A stretch of 64,000 nt of DNA from Streptomyces sp. JH14. GTDB taxonomy: Bacteria; Actinomycetota; Actinomycetes; Streptomycetales; Streptomycetaceae. Shown piece after piece: positions 27,449 through 36,479 of the stretch; the first letter of the stretch is position 1; each line of letters opens with the position of its first letter. The stretch is from assembly GCF_029428675.1 (NCBI RefSeq), contig NZ_JAJNEL010000001.1, positions 992,001-1,056,000 of the forward strand, given 5' to 3'. A program made the translations under genes and the position numbers. The notes under the pieces were generated by a model that searched no databases, was not told the DNA's origin, and saw only the letters and a program-made list of their open reading frames with translations.

Positions 27449-28360
27449 ATGACTTCCGTGCCCCGGCCGTCGCAGCCGCCCTCGTCCCTGTCGCCGTCGC
27501 GGGCGAGTGACTTCATGCAGTGTCCTCTGCTGTACCGGTTCCGGGTCATCGACAGGCTGCCGGAGAAGCCCAGCGAGGCGGCTACCCGGGGGACGCTCGT
27601 GCATGCGGTCCTGGAGCGGCTGTTCGACAATCCGGCGGCAGAGCGCACGGCCGGCCGGGCGACGGCGCTGATCCCCGGCCAGTGGGACAGGCTGCTGGAG
27701 ACGAAGCCGGAGCTGTCGGAGCTGTTCGCCGAGGATCCGGAGGGCGAGCGGCTCTCGGGGTGGCTGGCGGAGGCGGAGCGGCTGGTGGAGCGGTGGTTCT
27801 CGCTGGAGGATCCCACGCGCCTGGAGCCGGCCGAGCGGGAGCTGTTCGTCGAGACGGAGCTGGAGTCGGGGCTGCGGCTGCGCGGGGTGATCGACCGGAT
27901 CGACGTGGCGCCGACCGGCGAGGTCCGGATCGTGGACTACAAGACGGGGAAGGCACCGCGGGCGGAGTATGCGGAGGGCGCCCTGTTCCAGATGAAGTTC
28001 TACGCCCTGGTCATCTGGCGGCTGAAGGGTGTGGTGCCGCGCCGGCTGCAGCTGGTCTATCTGGGCAGCGGCGACATCATGACGTACGACCCGGTCGTGG
28101 CGGATCTGGAGCGGGTGGAGCGGAAGCTGCTGGCCCTGTGGGACGCGATCAGGCTGGCCACGGAGACCGGCGAGTGGCGGCCGCGGCCGACGAAGCTCTG
28201 CGGCTGGTGCGACCACCAGGCGGTCTGTCCGGAATTCGGCGGGACTCCCCCGGTATACCCGCTGTCGGTACGCCCGGCGGAGTCGGGGCAAGGTGTCCAG
28301 GGCACAATGGGCCCGGCCCGCGCCGAGGCCGGTCGGCCGGCGGCCGTCGAAGGACAATGA
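27449..28360 (+). CDS. RecB-family single-stranded exonuclease domain protein
   Basis: The 303-residue protein is a standalone PD-(D/E)XK nuclease of the RecB/Cas4-like group. It has ATRGTLVHAVLERLF with the conserved H, GVIDRIDV, and VRIVDYKTGK, giving the D..DYK catalytic core, and the C-terminal CGWCDHQAVCPEFG cluster, where cysteines near the C-terminus could hold an Fe-S cluster with an N-terminal Cys (MQCPLLYRF). The gene is 303 aa, shorter than RecB. It lies beside trmI in actinobacteria. A DNA-repair role is inferred. Confidence 0.88.
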   Translation: MTSVPRPSQPPSSLSPSRASDFMQCPLLYRFRVIDRLPEKPSEAATRGTLVHAVLERLFDNPAAERTAGRATALIPGQWDRLLETKPELSELFAEDPEGERLSGWLAEAERLVERWFSLEDPTRLEPAERELFVETELESGLRLRGVIDRIDVAPTGEVRIVDYKTGKAPRAEYAEGALFQMKFYALVIWRLKGVVPRRLQLVYLGSGDIMTYDPVVADLERVERKLLALWDAIRLATETGEWRPRPTKLCGWCDHQAVCPEFGGTPPVYPLSVRPAESGQGVQGTMGPARAEAGRPAAVEGQ

Positions 28361-28369
28361 GGAGATCTG

Positions 28370-29041
28370 GTGGCAATCCGCGTCCTACTGGTCGATGACC
28401 AGCCGCTGCTGCGCACCGGCTTCCGGATGATTCTGGAGGCCGAGGGGGATCTCGCGGTGGTGGGTGAGGCCGGTGACGGTCTCCAGGCTCTCGATCAGGT
28501 GCGGGCGCTGCAGCCCGACGTGGTGCTGATGGACATCCGCATGCCGCGGATGGACGGTGTCGAGGCGACGCGTCAGATCACGGGCCCGGGCCGGGACGGT
28601 CCGGCGAAGGTGCTGGTGCTGACCACGTTCGATCTCGACGAGTACGTGGTGGAGGCGCTGCGCGCCGGGGCCAGCGGCTTCCTGCTGAAGGACGCTCCGG
28701 CCAACGAACTCGTGCAGGCGATCCGGGTGGTCGCGGCGGGCGAGGCGATGCTGGCCCCGAGCATCACGCGCAGGCTGCTGGACAAGTACGCCGACCATCT
28801 GCCGTCGGGCGAGGACTCCGTGCCGGACACGCTGCACACGCTGACGGAGCGTGAGGTGGAGGTCCTGAAGCTGGTGGCACGCGGGCTGTCGAATGCGGAG
28901 ATCGCCGCCGATCTGTTCGTCAGCGAGACGACGGTCAAGACGCATGTGGGCCATGTGCTGACGAAGCTGGGGCTGCGCGACCGGGTGCAGGCCGCGGTGT
29001 ATGCGTACGAGAGCGGGCTGGTGCGCCCCGGCGCCCAGTGA
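28370..29041 (+). CDS. LuxR/NarL-type response regulator
   Basis: A 223-residue two-component response regulator. The receiver domain (residues 1-120) has the acidic pair DDQ near the N-terminus, the phospho-acceptor Asp in VVLMDIRMPRMDG and LVLTTF..LKD; the C-terminal LuxR helix-turn-helix (about 155-215) reads LTEREVEVLKLVARGLSNAEIA and TVKTHVGHVL. The GTG start has AGGAGA upstream and follows the nuclease stop by 9 bases. No histidine kinase adjoins, so its partner is elsewhere. Confidence 0.93.
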   Translation: MAIRVLLVDDQPLLRTGFRMILEAEGDLAVVGEAGDGLQALDQVRALQPDVVLMDIRMPRMDGVEATRQITGPGRDGPAKVLVLTTFDLDEYVVEALRAGASGFLLKDAPANELVQAIRVVAAGEAMLAPSITRRLLDKYADHLPSGEDSVPDTLHTLTEREVEVLKLVARGLSNAEIAADLFVSETTVKTHVGHVLTKLGLRDRVQAAVYAYESGLVRPGAQ

Positions 29042-29042
29042 T

Positions 29043-29059
29043 CCGGCCGGTACGGCCGG
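29043..29059. terminator. Short hairpin between response regulator and substrate-binding lipoprotein
   Basis: CCGGCCG at 29043-29049 pairs with CGGCCGG at 29053-29059 around a 3-base loop. It lies between two convergent stops. Confidence 0.45.
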
Positions 29060-29086
29060 GACGGGACGCCGGGGTGGCGCCGCGGT

Positions 29087-30688
29087 TCAGACGGTGCCGC
29101 GGCCGAGCTCCCAGAGCTGCAGGTCGGCCGAGGAGTTGACCGACCACTCGACGCCGGTGAGGCCGTCGCGGGAGGCGACGTACTGCTTGCCCTGCCATAT
29201 CGGGAGTACCGGGACGTCGTCGGCGACGATGTCCTGGAGCTTCTCGAAGGTCTTGCCGGCGGAGGCCCGGTCGGCTTTCCTGCGGGACTGCGGGATCAGC
29301 GTCTTCTGGGCCTCGGCGGACTCGTAGGGCGAGTTCAGGAAGTTGTTCTTGTCGAGGAACGGCGCCGTGTAGTTGTCCGGGTCCGGGAAGTCCGGGAACC
29401 AGCCCATGCCGTAGACGGCGTAGTCGCCGCGCTTCTGCGCAGGGCGGTACTTCGCCCAGGGGGTGCCCTCGACCGTGACGTCGAACAGTCCGGTGTCGTT
29501 GAGCTGCTTCTGCAGGGCCTTGAACTCGGTGGCGGTGGCGGGGCCGTAGTGGTCGGTCGTGTAGTGCAGGGTGAACTTCACCGGCGTGTCGATGCCCGCG
29601 GCCCGCAGGATGGCGGCGGCCTTGGTGGCGCTGGGCTCGCCGTACTTGTTGTAGAACGAGTTGGTGTGCCCGGTGATGCTGGTCGGGATCAGCGAGTACA
29701 GCGGCTCCGCGGTGGTGCCGTACACCTGGCCCGCGATCTGGCCGCGGTCGACGACCTGGGCGATGGCCTGACGCACGGCCCGGTCCTTCATCGCGGGATC
29801 GTCGGTGTCGAACGCGAGATAGCTGATGGCGAGGCCGGGCATCTCGGTGAGTTTGATGCCCTCCTTCGGCTTCTCCAGCATCTGCTGGGCCTGCTCGGGC
29901 GACATGGTGCGGGTCATCATGTCGATCTTCTGGTCGTCGAGCGCCTTGCCCATGGCCGCGGCGTCGGGGAAGAGGTCGAGCTCGACCTTGTCGTTGAGGA
30001 CCTTCAGATCGCCCTTGTAGCGCGGGTTCTTGGTGAAGACGACCTTGACGACCTGGTCGTTCTTGATCTCCGGCTTCATCGTGTACGGGCCGGAACCGTC
30101 GACCTGGAAGCCGTTGCGCGGCGACGTCGCCGGGTACTTGCTCTTCTGCACGATGCCTGCGGCCGGGGTGGCGAGCTTGTACGGGAAGGTCGCGTCCGGC
30201 GTGCTCAGGTGGAAGATGACCTCGTTGTCGCCGTTCGTCTCGATCGTGTCGATGTTGGCGAGCAGACCGACGGGGCCGTTGTCGGACTTGATGTCGATGA
30301 CCCGGTTGATCGAGTACTTGACGTCCTCGGCCGTCACGGCCGTGCCGTCGGCGAACGTGAGGCCGGAGCGCAGCTTGCAGCGGTAGCTCTCGTTCTCCCG
30401 GTCGGTGAAGGTGCAGCTGCTGGCGGCCTCGGGGACGGGTTCGCCGCCGCCGCGCGGGACGTGGGTCAGGGTCTGCACGGTCTGCCGCAGGACGTTCCAC
30501 ACGCCTGCTTCGTAGCCTATGGCGGGGTCGAGCGGCGCGGGGTTGTCATCGGTGGCGACGAACTGGTCCGTGGTGCCGACAACGATGGCGGCCTTGCCAT
30601 CGCTCCCGCCTTCCGTCCCGCCGCACGCAGCGAGTACGGGCGCGAGCAGGCCGACGACGGCCGGCAGCACCAGAGTCTTGCGGTTCAT
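29087..30688 (-). CDS. ABC transporter substrate-binding lipoprotein, peptide/opine (family 5)
   Basis: The 533-residue extracytoplasmic binding protein has a lipoprotein signal (MNRKTLVLPAVVGLLAP then LAAC, Cys about 22) and the family-5 (DppA/OppA-type) fold: LRSGLTFADGTAVTAEDVKYSINRV near residues 87-107 and the LYSLIPTSITGH segment mid-protein. The ATG has a weak upstream site. No permease or ATPase genes lie next to it, so it must use transporter parts encoded elsewhere or serve another role. Expected ligands are oligopeptides. Confidence 0.9.
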   Translation of the reverse strand: MNRKTLVLPAVVGLLAPVLAACGGTEGGSDGKAAIVVGTTDQFVATDDNPAPLDPAIGYEAGVWNVLRQTVQTLTHVPRGGGEPVPEAASSCTFTDRENESYRCKLRSGLTFADGTAVTAEDVKYSINRVIDIKSDNGPVGLLANIDTIETNGDNEVIFHLSTPDATFPYKLATPAAGIVQKSKYPATSPRNGFQVDGSGPYTMKPEIKNDQVVKVVFTKNPRYKGDLKVLNDKVELDLFPDAAAMGKALDDQKIDMMTRTMSPEQAQQMLEKPKEGIKLTEMPGLAISYLAFDTDDPAMKDRAVRQAIAQVVDRGQIAGQVYGTTAEPLYSLIPTSITGHTNSFYNKYGEPSATKAAAILRAAGIDTPVKFTLHYTTDHYGPATATEFKALQKQLNDTGLFDVTVEGTPWAKYRPAQKRGDYAVYGMGWFPDFPDPDNYTAPFLDKNNFLNSPYESAEAQKTLIPQSRRKADRASAGKTFEKLQDIVADDVPVLPIWQGKQYVASRDGLTGVEWSVNSSADLQLWELGRGTV

Positions 30689-30726
30689 CTTGGACGTTCT
30701 CCCTCATCCGACCGGTGAGAAAACGA

Positions 30727-30750
30727 CATTAGTGCGCGCCGCCGCTAATG
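30727..30750. promoter_or_regulatory. Operator-like inverted repeat upstream of peptide-binding lipoprotein
   Basis: CATTAG at 30727-30732 and CTAATG at 30745-30750 form 6-bp arms with 12 bases between. It is centred about 50 bases before the lipoprotein ATG, a position suited to repression. The regulator is unknown. Confidence 0.35.
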
Positions 30751-31005
30751 CCGGACCGGTGTTCTCCGATGCGTAATCGAATGGTGAAGGAAAGAGACTT
30801 CGAGTCGATTTCCCGGGCGAGGAAGGTTCCGTACACGACAGAACGAATCGGGACAGTTGGGTGGATCAAAACGGTCAACCGGGTCGATCTTGAGAGAGCC
30901 GAATGACCTTCGGCGTGACAAAGGTCACGCCCGAACTATTTCTCTCCCCCGGCATGCACCCGATGCACACACACGCGCGTGCGACGAAATACGCACATCA
31001 CGGCG

Positions 31006-31043
31006 CCGAGAGTTTTGCTGTTTATTCACAGAAATACTCTCGG
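31006..31043 (-). terminator. Terminator after the HAD phosphatase gene
   Basis: CCGAGAGT at 31006-31013 pairs with ACTCTCGG at 31036-31043; inside, CTGT pairs with ACAG. The loop is A/T-rich. It starts 9 bases beyond the stop on the minus strand. Confidence 0.6.
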
Positions 31044-31051
31044 TAGATGAA

Positions 31052-31753
31052 TCAATGCTTTCCGGTGACCAGTCCCCGCAGAAAGGCGAGATCGACTTCT
31101 TCGAGCGAACCCACCACGACCCGGCCGGCGGCCGGTGCGATCGGCGCCACGGACGGCACGGCGACGACCCAGCAGCCGGCGGCCTCCGCCGCGGCGACTC
31201 CGGTCGCGGTGTCCTCGATCACCGCGCAGCGCTCCGGGACGGCCCCGAAGCCGAGGGCGGCGGTGAGATAGGGCTCCGGGTGCGGCTTGGTCCGGGTGAC
31301 CTCGTCACCTGCGACGGTGAGCGCGAAGTGGTGGTGGCCGACCGAGTCCAGCACCCGGTCGATGATGCGCCGGTGCGAGGCGGAGACCAGGGCCGTCGGC
31401 ACCTCGTGGGCCACCAGCTCGGCGAGCAGCCGGGCGGCGCCCGGCATCAGCGGCACGCCGTGGTCGATGCGCGCCTCGAAGCGGTCGTTGAGCAGCACGG
31501 TCAGCTCGGCGAGAGTGATGTCCGCGCCGGTGACATCGATGAGATAGCCGGCGCTGCGGGTCATCGGGCCGCCGACGACCACGTCCCGCCACGCCTCGTC
31601 CAGCCGGTGGCCGAGTTCGGCGAAGACCTCGACCTCGGTGTCCCACCAGAAGCCCTCGGTGTCGACCAGGGTGCCGTCCATGTCGAGAAAGACGGCCTGA
31701 AGGGCGGCGCCTTCGGCCGTACGGGTCAAGGACGCGGAGACCGTACTTGTCAT
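31052..31753 (-). CDS. HAD-superfamily phosphatase
   Basis: A 233-residue beta-phosphoglucomutase/phosphatase-like hydrolase. Motif I is FLDMDGTLVDTEG near residue 22-34, motif II ALVSASH, motif III lysine in TRTKPHPEPYL, motif IV CAVIEDTATG; the cap domain lies between I and II (C1-type). It likely removes phosphate from a sugar phosphate or similar small molecule. ATG at 31753 has GGAAGG 10 bases upstream. It lies downstream of metH on the same strand but hairpins separate them. Confidence 0.88.
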   Translation of the reverse strand: MTSTVSASLTRTAEGAALQAVFLDMDGTLVDTEGFWWDTEVEVFAELGHRLDEAWRDVVVGGPMTRSAGYLIDVTGADITLAELTVLLNDRFEARIDHGVPLMPGAARLLAELVAHEVPTALVSASHRRIIDRVLDSVGHHHFALTVAGDEVTRTKPHPEPYLTAALGFGAVPERCAVIEDTATGVAAAEAAGCWVVAVPSVAPIAPAAGRVVVGSLEEVDLAFLRGLVTGKH

Positions 31754-31780
31754 GCGGCACACCTTCCACGAGGGACGAGA

Positions 31781-31837
31781 AGGCCGGTCACCAATTCCGG
31801 AGGAAAGGGCGACCGGCCTGCACTGGACCGACCAGTG
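31781..31837 (-). terminator. Tandem hairpins after metH
   Basis: AGGCCGGTC at 31781-31789 pairs with 31811-31819, and CACTGG at 31821-31826 pairs with CCAGTG at 31832-31837. Both lie within 95 bases of the metH stop on the minus strand and before the HAD start. Confidence 0.6.
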
Positions 31838-31873
31838 TACGACTCGACCCGTGGTCGTGCGTCGGACGTGTGG

Positions 31874-34800
31874 TCACCGCGCGTTGAAGTACTTCGCCTC
31901 GGGGTGATGGATGACGATCGCGTCGGTGGACTGCTCCGGGTGCAGCTGGAACTCCTCGGAGAGGTGGACCCCGATCCGCTCGGGCCGGAGCAGGTCGGCG
32001 ATCTTGGCCCGGTCCTCGAGATCGGGGCAGGCGCCGTAGCCGAGGGAGAAGCGCGCCCCGCGGTACTTCAGAGCGAACATGTCCTCGACGTCGGCCGGGT
32101 CCTCACCGCCGAAGCCGAGCTCCGAGCGGACCCGGGCGTGCCAGTACTCGGCGAGGGCCTCGGCCAGCTGGACGGAGAGGCCGTGCAGCTCCAGGTAGTC
32201 GCGGTAGGAGTTGGCCTCGAAGAGCTTGGCGGTCTCCTCGCCGATCTTCGAGCCGACGGTGACGACCTGGAGGCCGATCACATCGGTCTCACCGGACTCC
32301 TCGGGACGGAAGAAGTCGGCGAGGCAGAGGCGGCGGCCGCGACGCTGGCGCGGGAAGGTGAAGCGGGTGCGCTCGGAGCCGTCCTCGTGGAGCAGGATCA
32401 GGTCGTCACCCTTGGAGACGCAGGGGAAGTAGCCGTAGACCACGGCGGCTTCCAGCAGGTTCTCGGTGTGCAGCTTGTCGAGCCAGCCGCGCAGGTGCGG
32501 GCGGCCCTCGGTCTCCACGAGTTCCTCGTACGTCGGTCCGTCACCGGCGCGGGACTGCTTGAGGCCCCACTGGCCCTTGAAGAGCGCGCCTTCGTCGAGC
32601 CAGGAGGCGTACTCCTTGAGCTGGATGCCCTTGACGACGCGGGTGCCCCAGAACGGCGGCTCGGGGACGGGGTTGTCGGTGGCGACGTCGGAGCGTGCCG
32701 GGCCCTCGGGCTCGTCGACCTCGAGCACCGCGACGTCCCGCTTGGGGACGCGGCGCTGCTTGAGTTCGGGGAGCACGGCGCCGGGAACACCGCGCTTGAC
32801 CGCGATCAGGGCGTCCATCAGACGCAGCCCCTCGAACGCGTCGCGGGCGTAGCGGACCTCGCCCTCGTAGATCTCGTGGAGGTCCTGCTCGACATAGGCC
32901 CTGGTGAGAGCCGCGCCACCGAGGATCACCGGATACTCGGCGGCCAGCTTGCGCTGGTTCAGCTCCTCCAGGTTCTCCTTCATGATCACGGTGGACTTCA
33001 CCAGGAGGCCGGACATGCCGATGACGTCGGCGCGGTGCTCCTCGGCGGCTTCCAGGATCGCGGAGACCGGCTGCTTGATGCCGATGTTGACGACGTTGTA
33101 GCCGTTGTTGGACAGAATGATGTCGACGAGGTTCTTGCCGATGTCGTGGACGTCACCGCGGACGGTGGCCAGCACGATGGTGCCCTTGCCCTCCGCGTCG
33201 GACTTCTCCATGTGCGGCTCCAGGTACGCCACCGCGGACTTCATGACCTCGGCGGACTGGAGCACGAACGGCAGCTGCATCTGGCCGGAGCCGAAGAGCT
33301 CGCCGACGACCTTCATGCCTTCGAGCAGCGTGTCGTTGACGATGTCGAGCGCCGGCCGGGTCTGCAGTGCCTCGTCGAGGTCGGTCTCCAGGCCGTTCTT
33401 CTCGCCGTCGATGATGCGGCGCTGGAGGCGCTCGTCGAGCGGAAGGGCGAGGAGCTCCTCGGCCTTGCCCGCCTTCATGGACTTCGTGCTCACGCCCTCG
33501 AAGAGCTCCATGAGCTTCTGGAGGGGGTCGTAGCCCTCGGCGCGGCGGTCGTGGATGAGGTCGAGCGCGACCTTGACCTGCTCCTCGTCCAGGCGCGCGA
33601 TGGGCAGGATCTTGGAGGCGTGCACGATCGCGGAGTCGAGACCGGCCTTGACGCACTCGTCGAGGAAGACGGAGTTCAGCACGACACGGGCGGCCGGGTT
33701 GAGCCCGAAGGAGATGTTGGACAGGCCGAGCGTGGTCTGTACGTCGGGGTGGCGCTTCTTCAGTTCGCGGATCGCCCCGATGGTGGCGATGCCGTCGCCC
33801 CGGGACTCCTCCTGACCGGTGCAGATGGTGAAGGTCAGGGCGTCGATCAGGATGTCCGACTCCTTGATGCCCCAGTTGCCGGTCAGGTCCGCGATGAGCC
33901 GCTCGGCGACGGCGACCTTGTGCTCGACGGTACGGGCCTGGCCCTCCTCGTCGATGGTCAGGGCGATCAGCGCGGCCCCGTGCTCGGCGGCCAGCGCGGT
34001 GACCTTGGCGAAGCGCGACTCGGGTCCGTCCCCGTCCTCGTAGTTGACGGAGTTGAGGACGGCCCGGCCGCCGAGCTTCTCCAGGCCGGCCCGCAGAACG
34101 GGCAGCTCGGTGGAGTCGAGCACGATCGGGAGGGTAGAGGCGGTGGCGAAGCGGCCGGCCAGCTCCTCCATGTCCGCGACCCCGTCGCGGCCGACGTAGT
34201 CGACGCAGAGGTCGAGCATGTGGGCACCCTCGCGGATCTGGTCGCGGGCCATCTCCACGCAGTCGTCCCAGCGGGCCTCCAGCATGGCCTCGCGGAACTT
34301 CTTGGATCCGTTGGCGTTCGTGCGTTCGCCGATCGCGAGGTACGAGGTGTCCTGGCGGAACGGGACGGTCTGGTACAGGGACGCGGCGCCCGGTTCGGGA
34401 TGCGGGGTGCGGGGGGTGACGGCGACGCCGCGCACCCGCTCGACGACCTGGCGCAGATGCTCCGGGGTGGTACCGCAGCAGCCGCCGACCAGGGAGAGGC
34501 CGTACTCGCGGACGAAGGTCTCCTGGGCGTCGGCCAGCTCGGCCGGGGACAGCGGGTAGTGCGCGCCGTCCTTGCCGAGGACGGGGAGGCCCGCGTTGGG
34601 CATGCAGGAGAGCGGGATGCGCGAGTGACGGGCGAGGTAGCGCAGGTGCTCGCTCATCTCGGCGGGGCCGGTGGCGCAGTTCAGGCCGATCAGGTCGATG
34701 CCGAGGGGTTCCAGCGCGGTCAGCGCCGCGCCGATCTCGGAGCCGAGCAGCATCGTGCCGGTCGTCTCGACGGTGACGGAGCAGATCACCGGCAGGTCCA

Positions 34801-35386
34801 GGCCGGTGGCCGCCAGGGCGCGGCGGGCGCCGATGATCGAGGCCTTGGTCTGCAGCAGGTCCTGGGTGGTCTCGATCAGGAGGGCATCGGCGCCTCCGGC
34901 GATCATGCCCTCGGCGTTCTGCTGGTAGGCGTCGCGGAGCTTGTCGTACGGGGCGTGGCCCAGCGTCGGCAGCTTCGTGCCCGGGCCCATGGAGCCGAGC
35001 ACCCAGCGCTGCTGTCCGGTGGAGGCGGTGTATTCGTCGGCGACCTCGCGGGCGATGCGCGCGCCGGCCTCGGAGAGTTCGTGGACCCGCTCGGGAATGT
35101 CGTACTCGCCCAGGGCGGCGAGGTTGGCGCCGAACGTGTTCGTCTCAACGCAGTCCACGCCGACCGCGAAGTACTCCTCGTGCACGGAGCGCACGATGTC
35201 CGGGCGGGTGACGTTGAGGATCTCGTTGCAGCCTTCGAGGTTCTGGAAATCCTCGAGCGTGGGGTCCTGCGCCTGGAGCATGGTGCCCATGGCGCCGTCG
35301 GCTACCACCACTCGGGTGGCGAGCGCCTCGCGGAGGGCTTCGGCTCGGTTCCGGCTGTCGGCGGAAAGGGTCGGCGACGAGGCCAT
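31874..35386 (-). CDS. metH: Cobalamin-dependent methionine synthase MetH
   Basis: Transfers a methyl group from methyltetrahydrofolate through cobalamin to homocysteine. The 1170-residue protein has the four standard modules: a homocysteine domain (about 1-330) with zinc cysteines in LNCATGP and GGCCGTTPEH; a pterin-binding domain (about 350-620) with NANGSKKFREAML; a cobalamin domain (about 640-880) with DVHDIGKNL, whose His binds cobalt; and the SAM-using activation domain to the end. ATG at 35386 has AGGGAG upstream; longer frames there are unsupported. I saw no cobalamin riboswitch in the upstream 240 bases. Confidence 0.97.
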   Translation of the reverse strand: MASSPTLSADSRNRAEALREALATRVVVADGAMGTMLQAQDPTLEDFQNLEGCNEILNVTRPDIVRSVHEEYFAVGVDCVETNTFGANLAALGEYDIPERVHELSEAGARIAREVADEYTASTGQQRWVLGSMGPGTKLPTLGHAPYDKLRDAYQQNAEGMIAGGADALLIETTQDLLQTKASIIGARRALAATGLDLPVICSVTVETTGTMLLGSEIGAALTALEPLGIDLIGLNCATGPAEMSEHLRYLARHSRIPLSCMPNAGLPVLGKDGAHYPLSPAELADAQETFVREYGLSLVGGCCGTTPEHLRQVVERVRGVAVTPRTPHPEPGAASLYQTVPFRQDTSYLAIGERTNANGSKKFREAMLEARWDDCVEMARDQIREGAHMLDLCVDYVGRDGVADMEELAGRFATASTLPIVLDSTELPVLRAGLEKLGGRAVLNSVNYEDGDGPESRFAKVTALAAEHGAALIALTIDEEGQARTVEHKVAVAERLIADLTGNWGIKESDILIDALTFTICTGQEESRGDGIATIGAIRELKKRHPDVQTTLGLSNISFGLNPAARVVLNSVFLDECVKAGLDSAIVHASKILPIARLDEEQVKVALDLIHDRRAEGYDPLQKLMELFEGVSTKSMKAGKAEELLALPLDERLQRRIIDGEKNGLETDLDEALQTRPALDIVNDTLLEGMKVVGELFGSGQMQLPFVLQSAEVMKSAVAYLEPHMEKSDAEGKGTIVLATVRGDVHDIGKNLVDIILSNNGYNVVNIGIKQPVSAILEAAEEHRADVIGMSGLLVKSTVIMKENLEELNQRKLAAEYPVILGGAALTRAYVEQDLHEIYEGEVRYARDAFEGLRLMDALIAVKRGVPGAVLPELKQRRVPKRDVAVLEVDEPEGPARSDVATDNPVPEPPFWGTRVVKGIQLKEYASWLDEGALFKGQWGLKQSRAGDGPTYEELVETEGRPHLRGWLDKLHTENLLEAAVVYGYFPCVSKGDDLILLHEDGSERTRFTFPRQRRGRRLCLADFFRPEESGETDVIGLQVVTVGSKIGEETAKLFEANSYRDYLELHGLSVQLAEALAEYWHARVRSELGFGGEDPADVEDMFALKYRGARFSLGYGACPDLEDRAKIADLLRPERIGVHLSEEFQLHPEQSTDAIVIHHPEAKYFNAR

Positions 35387-35586
35387 GGATGTGCTCCCTG
35401 GGATGCGACGGCTGTCGGCTTTGCGGCTTTCGGAAGAAGCCGCACGTCGCCAGAGTAGCCGGGCGGTGCCTCGGAGCGTCACTGTGTCCCACGGAACGGA
35501 CTGCATGCTGTGCGGGGGATGTCCGGGTCGGGACCGCCAGGCGAGTTCTTCGCACGTCCGAGCATCGGTCGGTATCGGCCGATAGT

Positions 35587-35603
35587 GTTCAGCATTGTCG
35601 AAC
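35587..35603 (+). promoter_or_regulatory. Candidate GylR operator upstream of gylR
   Basis: GTTCAGCATTGTCGAAC is a 17-bp imperfect palindrome (GTTC..GAAC) 22 bases before the gylR ATG. The 12-base core GCATTGTCGAAC recurs exactly upstream of glpF, the other promoter expected to be controlled by this repressor. Confidence 0.65.
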
Positions 35604-35625
35604 CATAGTGGAGGAGTACGGCGCC

Positions 35626-36390
35626 ATGGCCAAGAACATCCAGTCGCTCGAGCGGGCGGCGGCGATGCTGCGTCTGCTGGCAGGCGGCGAACGTCGGCTG
35701 GGCCTCTCCGACATCGCCTCCTCCCTGGACCTGGCCAAGGGCACCGCGCACGGCATCCTGCGCACGCTTCAGAACGAGGGCTTCGTCGAGCAGGACCCGG
35801 CATCCGGGCGCTACCAGCTGGGCGCCGAGCTGCTGCGGCTCGGCAACAGCTATCTGGACGTCCACGAACTGCGGGCCCGCGCCCTGGTCTGGACGGACGA
35901 CCTGGCCCGCTCCAGCGGCGAGAGCGCCCACCTGGGCGTCCTGCACCAGCAGGGCGTCCTGATCGTGCACCACGTTTTCCGGCCGGACGACAGCCGGCAG
36001 GTCCTGGAGGTCGGGGCGATGCAGCCGCTGCACTCCACGGCGCTGGGCAAGGTACTGGCGGCGTACGACCCGGTGGCGCACACCGAGGCCGTCGAGACCG
36101 AGCGCCGGCCCTTCACCCCGCGGACCGTCACCGACCTGGAGGAGTTCGAATCGGTGCTCGATCTGACCCGGGCCCGCGGCTGGGCGGCCGACATAGAGGA
36201 GACCTGGGAGGGCGTGGCCGCGGTGGCCGCGCCGATCCACGACCGCCGCCGGATGCCGGTGGGCGCGGTGGCCGTGACCGGCGCGGTGGAACGGGTCTGC
36301 TCCGGCGGCGAGCTGCGGCCCGAACTGGTGGCGGCCGTCCGGGACTGCGCGCGGGCCGTCTCCCGGGATCTCGGCGCCGGGCGCTTCTGA
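35626..36390 (+). CDS. gylR: IclR-family glycerol operon regulator
   Basis: The 254-residue IclR-type protein has a winged helix-turn-helix (about residues 1-75, SLERAAAMLRLLAGGERRLGLS and DLAKGTAHGILRTL) and a ligand-binding GAF-like domain. It precedes glpF, glpK and glpD exactly as in the S. coelicolor gyl operon, where GylR represses both itself and the operon and is relieved by glycerol or glycerol 3-phosphate. ATG at 35626 has GGAGGAG 9 bases upstream. Confidence 0.9.
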   Translation: MAKNIQSLERAAAMLRLLAGGERRLGLSDIASSLDLAKGTAHGILRTLQNEGFVEQDPASGRYQLGAELLRLGNSYLDVHELRARALVWTDDLARSSGESAHLGVLHQQGVLIVHHVFRPDDSRQVLEVGAMQPLHSTALGKVLAAYDPVAHTEAVETERRPFTPRTVTDLEEFESVLDLTRARGWAADIEETWEGVAAVAAPIHDRRRMPVGAVAVTGAVERVCSGGELRPELVAAVRDCARAVSRDLGAGRF

Positions 36391-36479
36391 CCGTTCTGGC
36401 GGATCATCGGTAACGATCGCGATATACGACACACGACCCTTGACGCCTCATTCATTTGGGGGAAACACTGCCGTTCATC

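Larger units (their letters stand above)
30689..31051. other. Gene-free regulatory region upstream of the peptide-binding lipoprotein
   Basis: 363 bases without a supported gene and visibly richer in A/T than the surroundings. It holds the lipoprotein promoter side (operator-like repeat at 30727-30750), a nested hairpin element (30904-30931) and the terminator of the HAD phosphatase (31006-31043). No small ORF with a ribosome site stands out. Confidence 0.5.

Noticed and set aside
30857..35458. Very long open reading frame on the plus strand opposite metH
   Set aside because: It mirrors the third-position GC of metH on the other strand; no ribosome site, no recognisable domain. Such frames are common in high-GC DNA.
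35387..35585. Cobalamin or SAM riboswitch upstream of metH
   Set aside because: Looked for the B12 box and SAM-riboswitch core on the minus strand; only a short hairpin was found.
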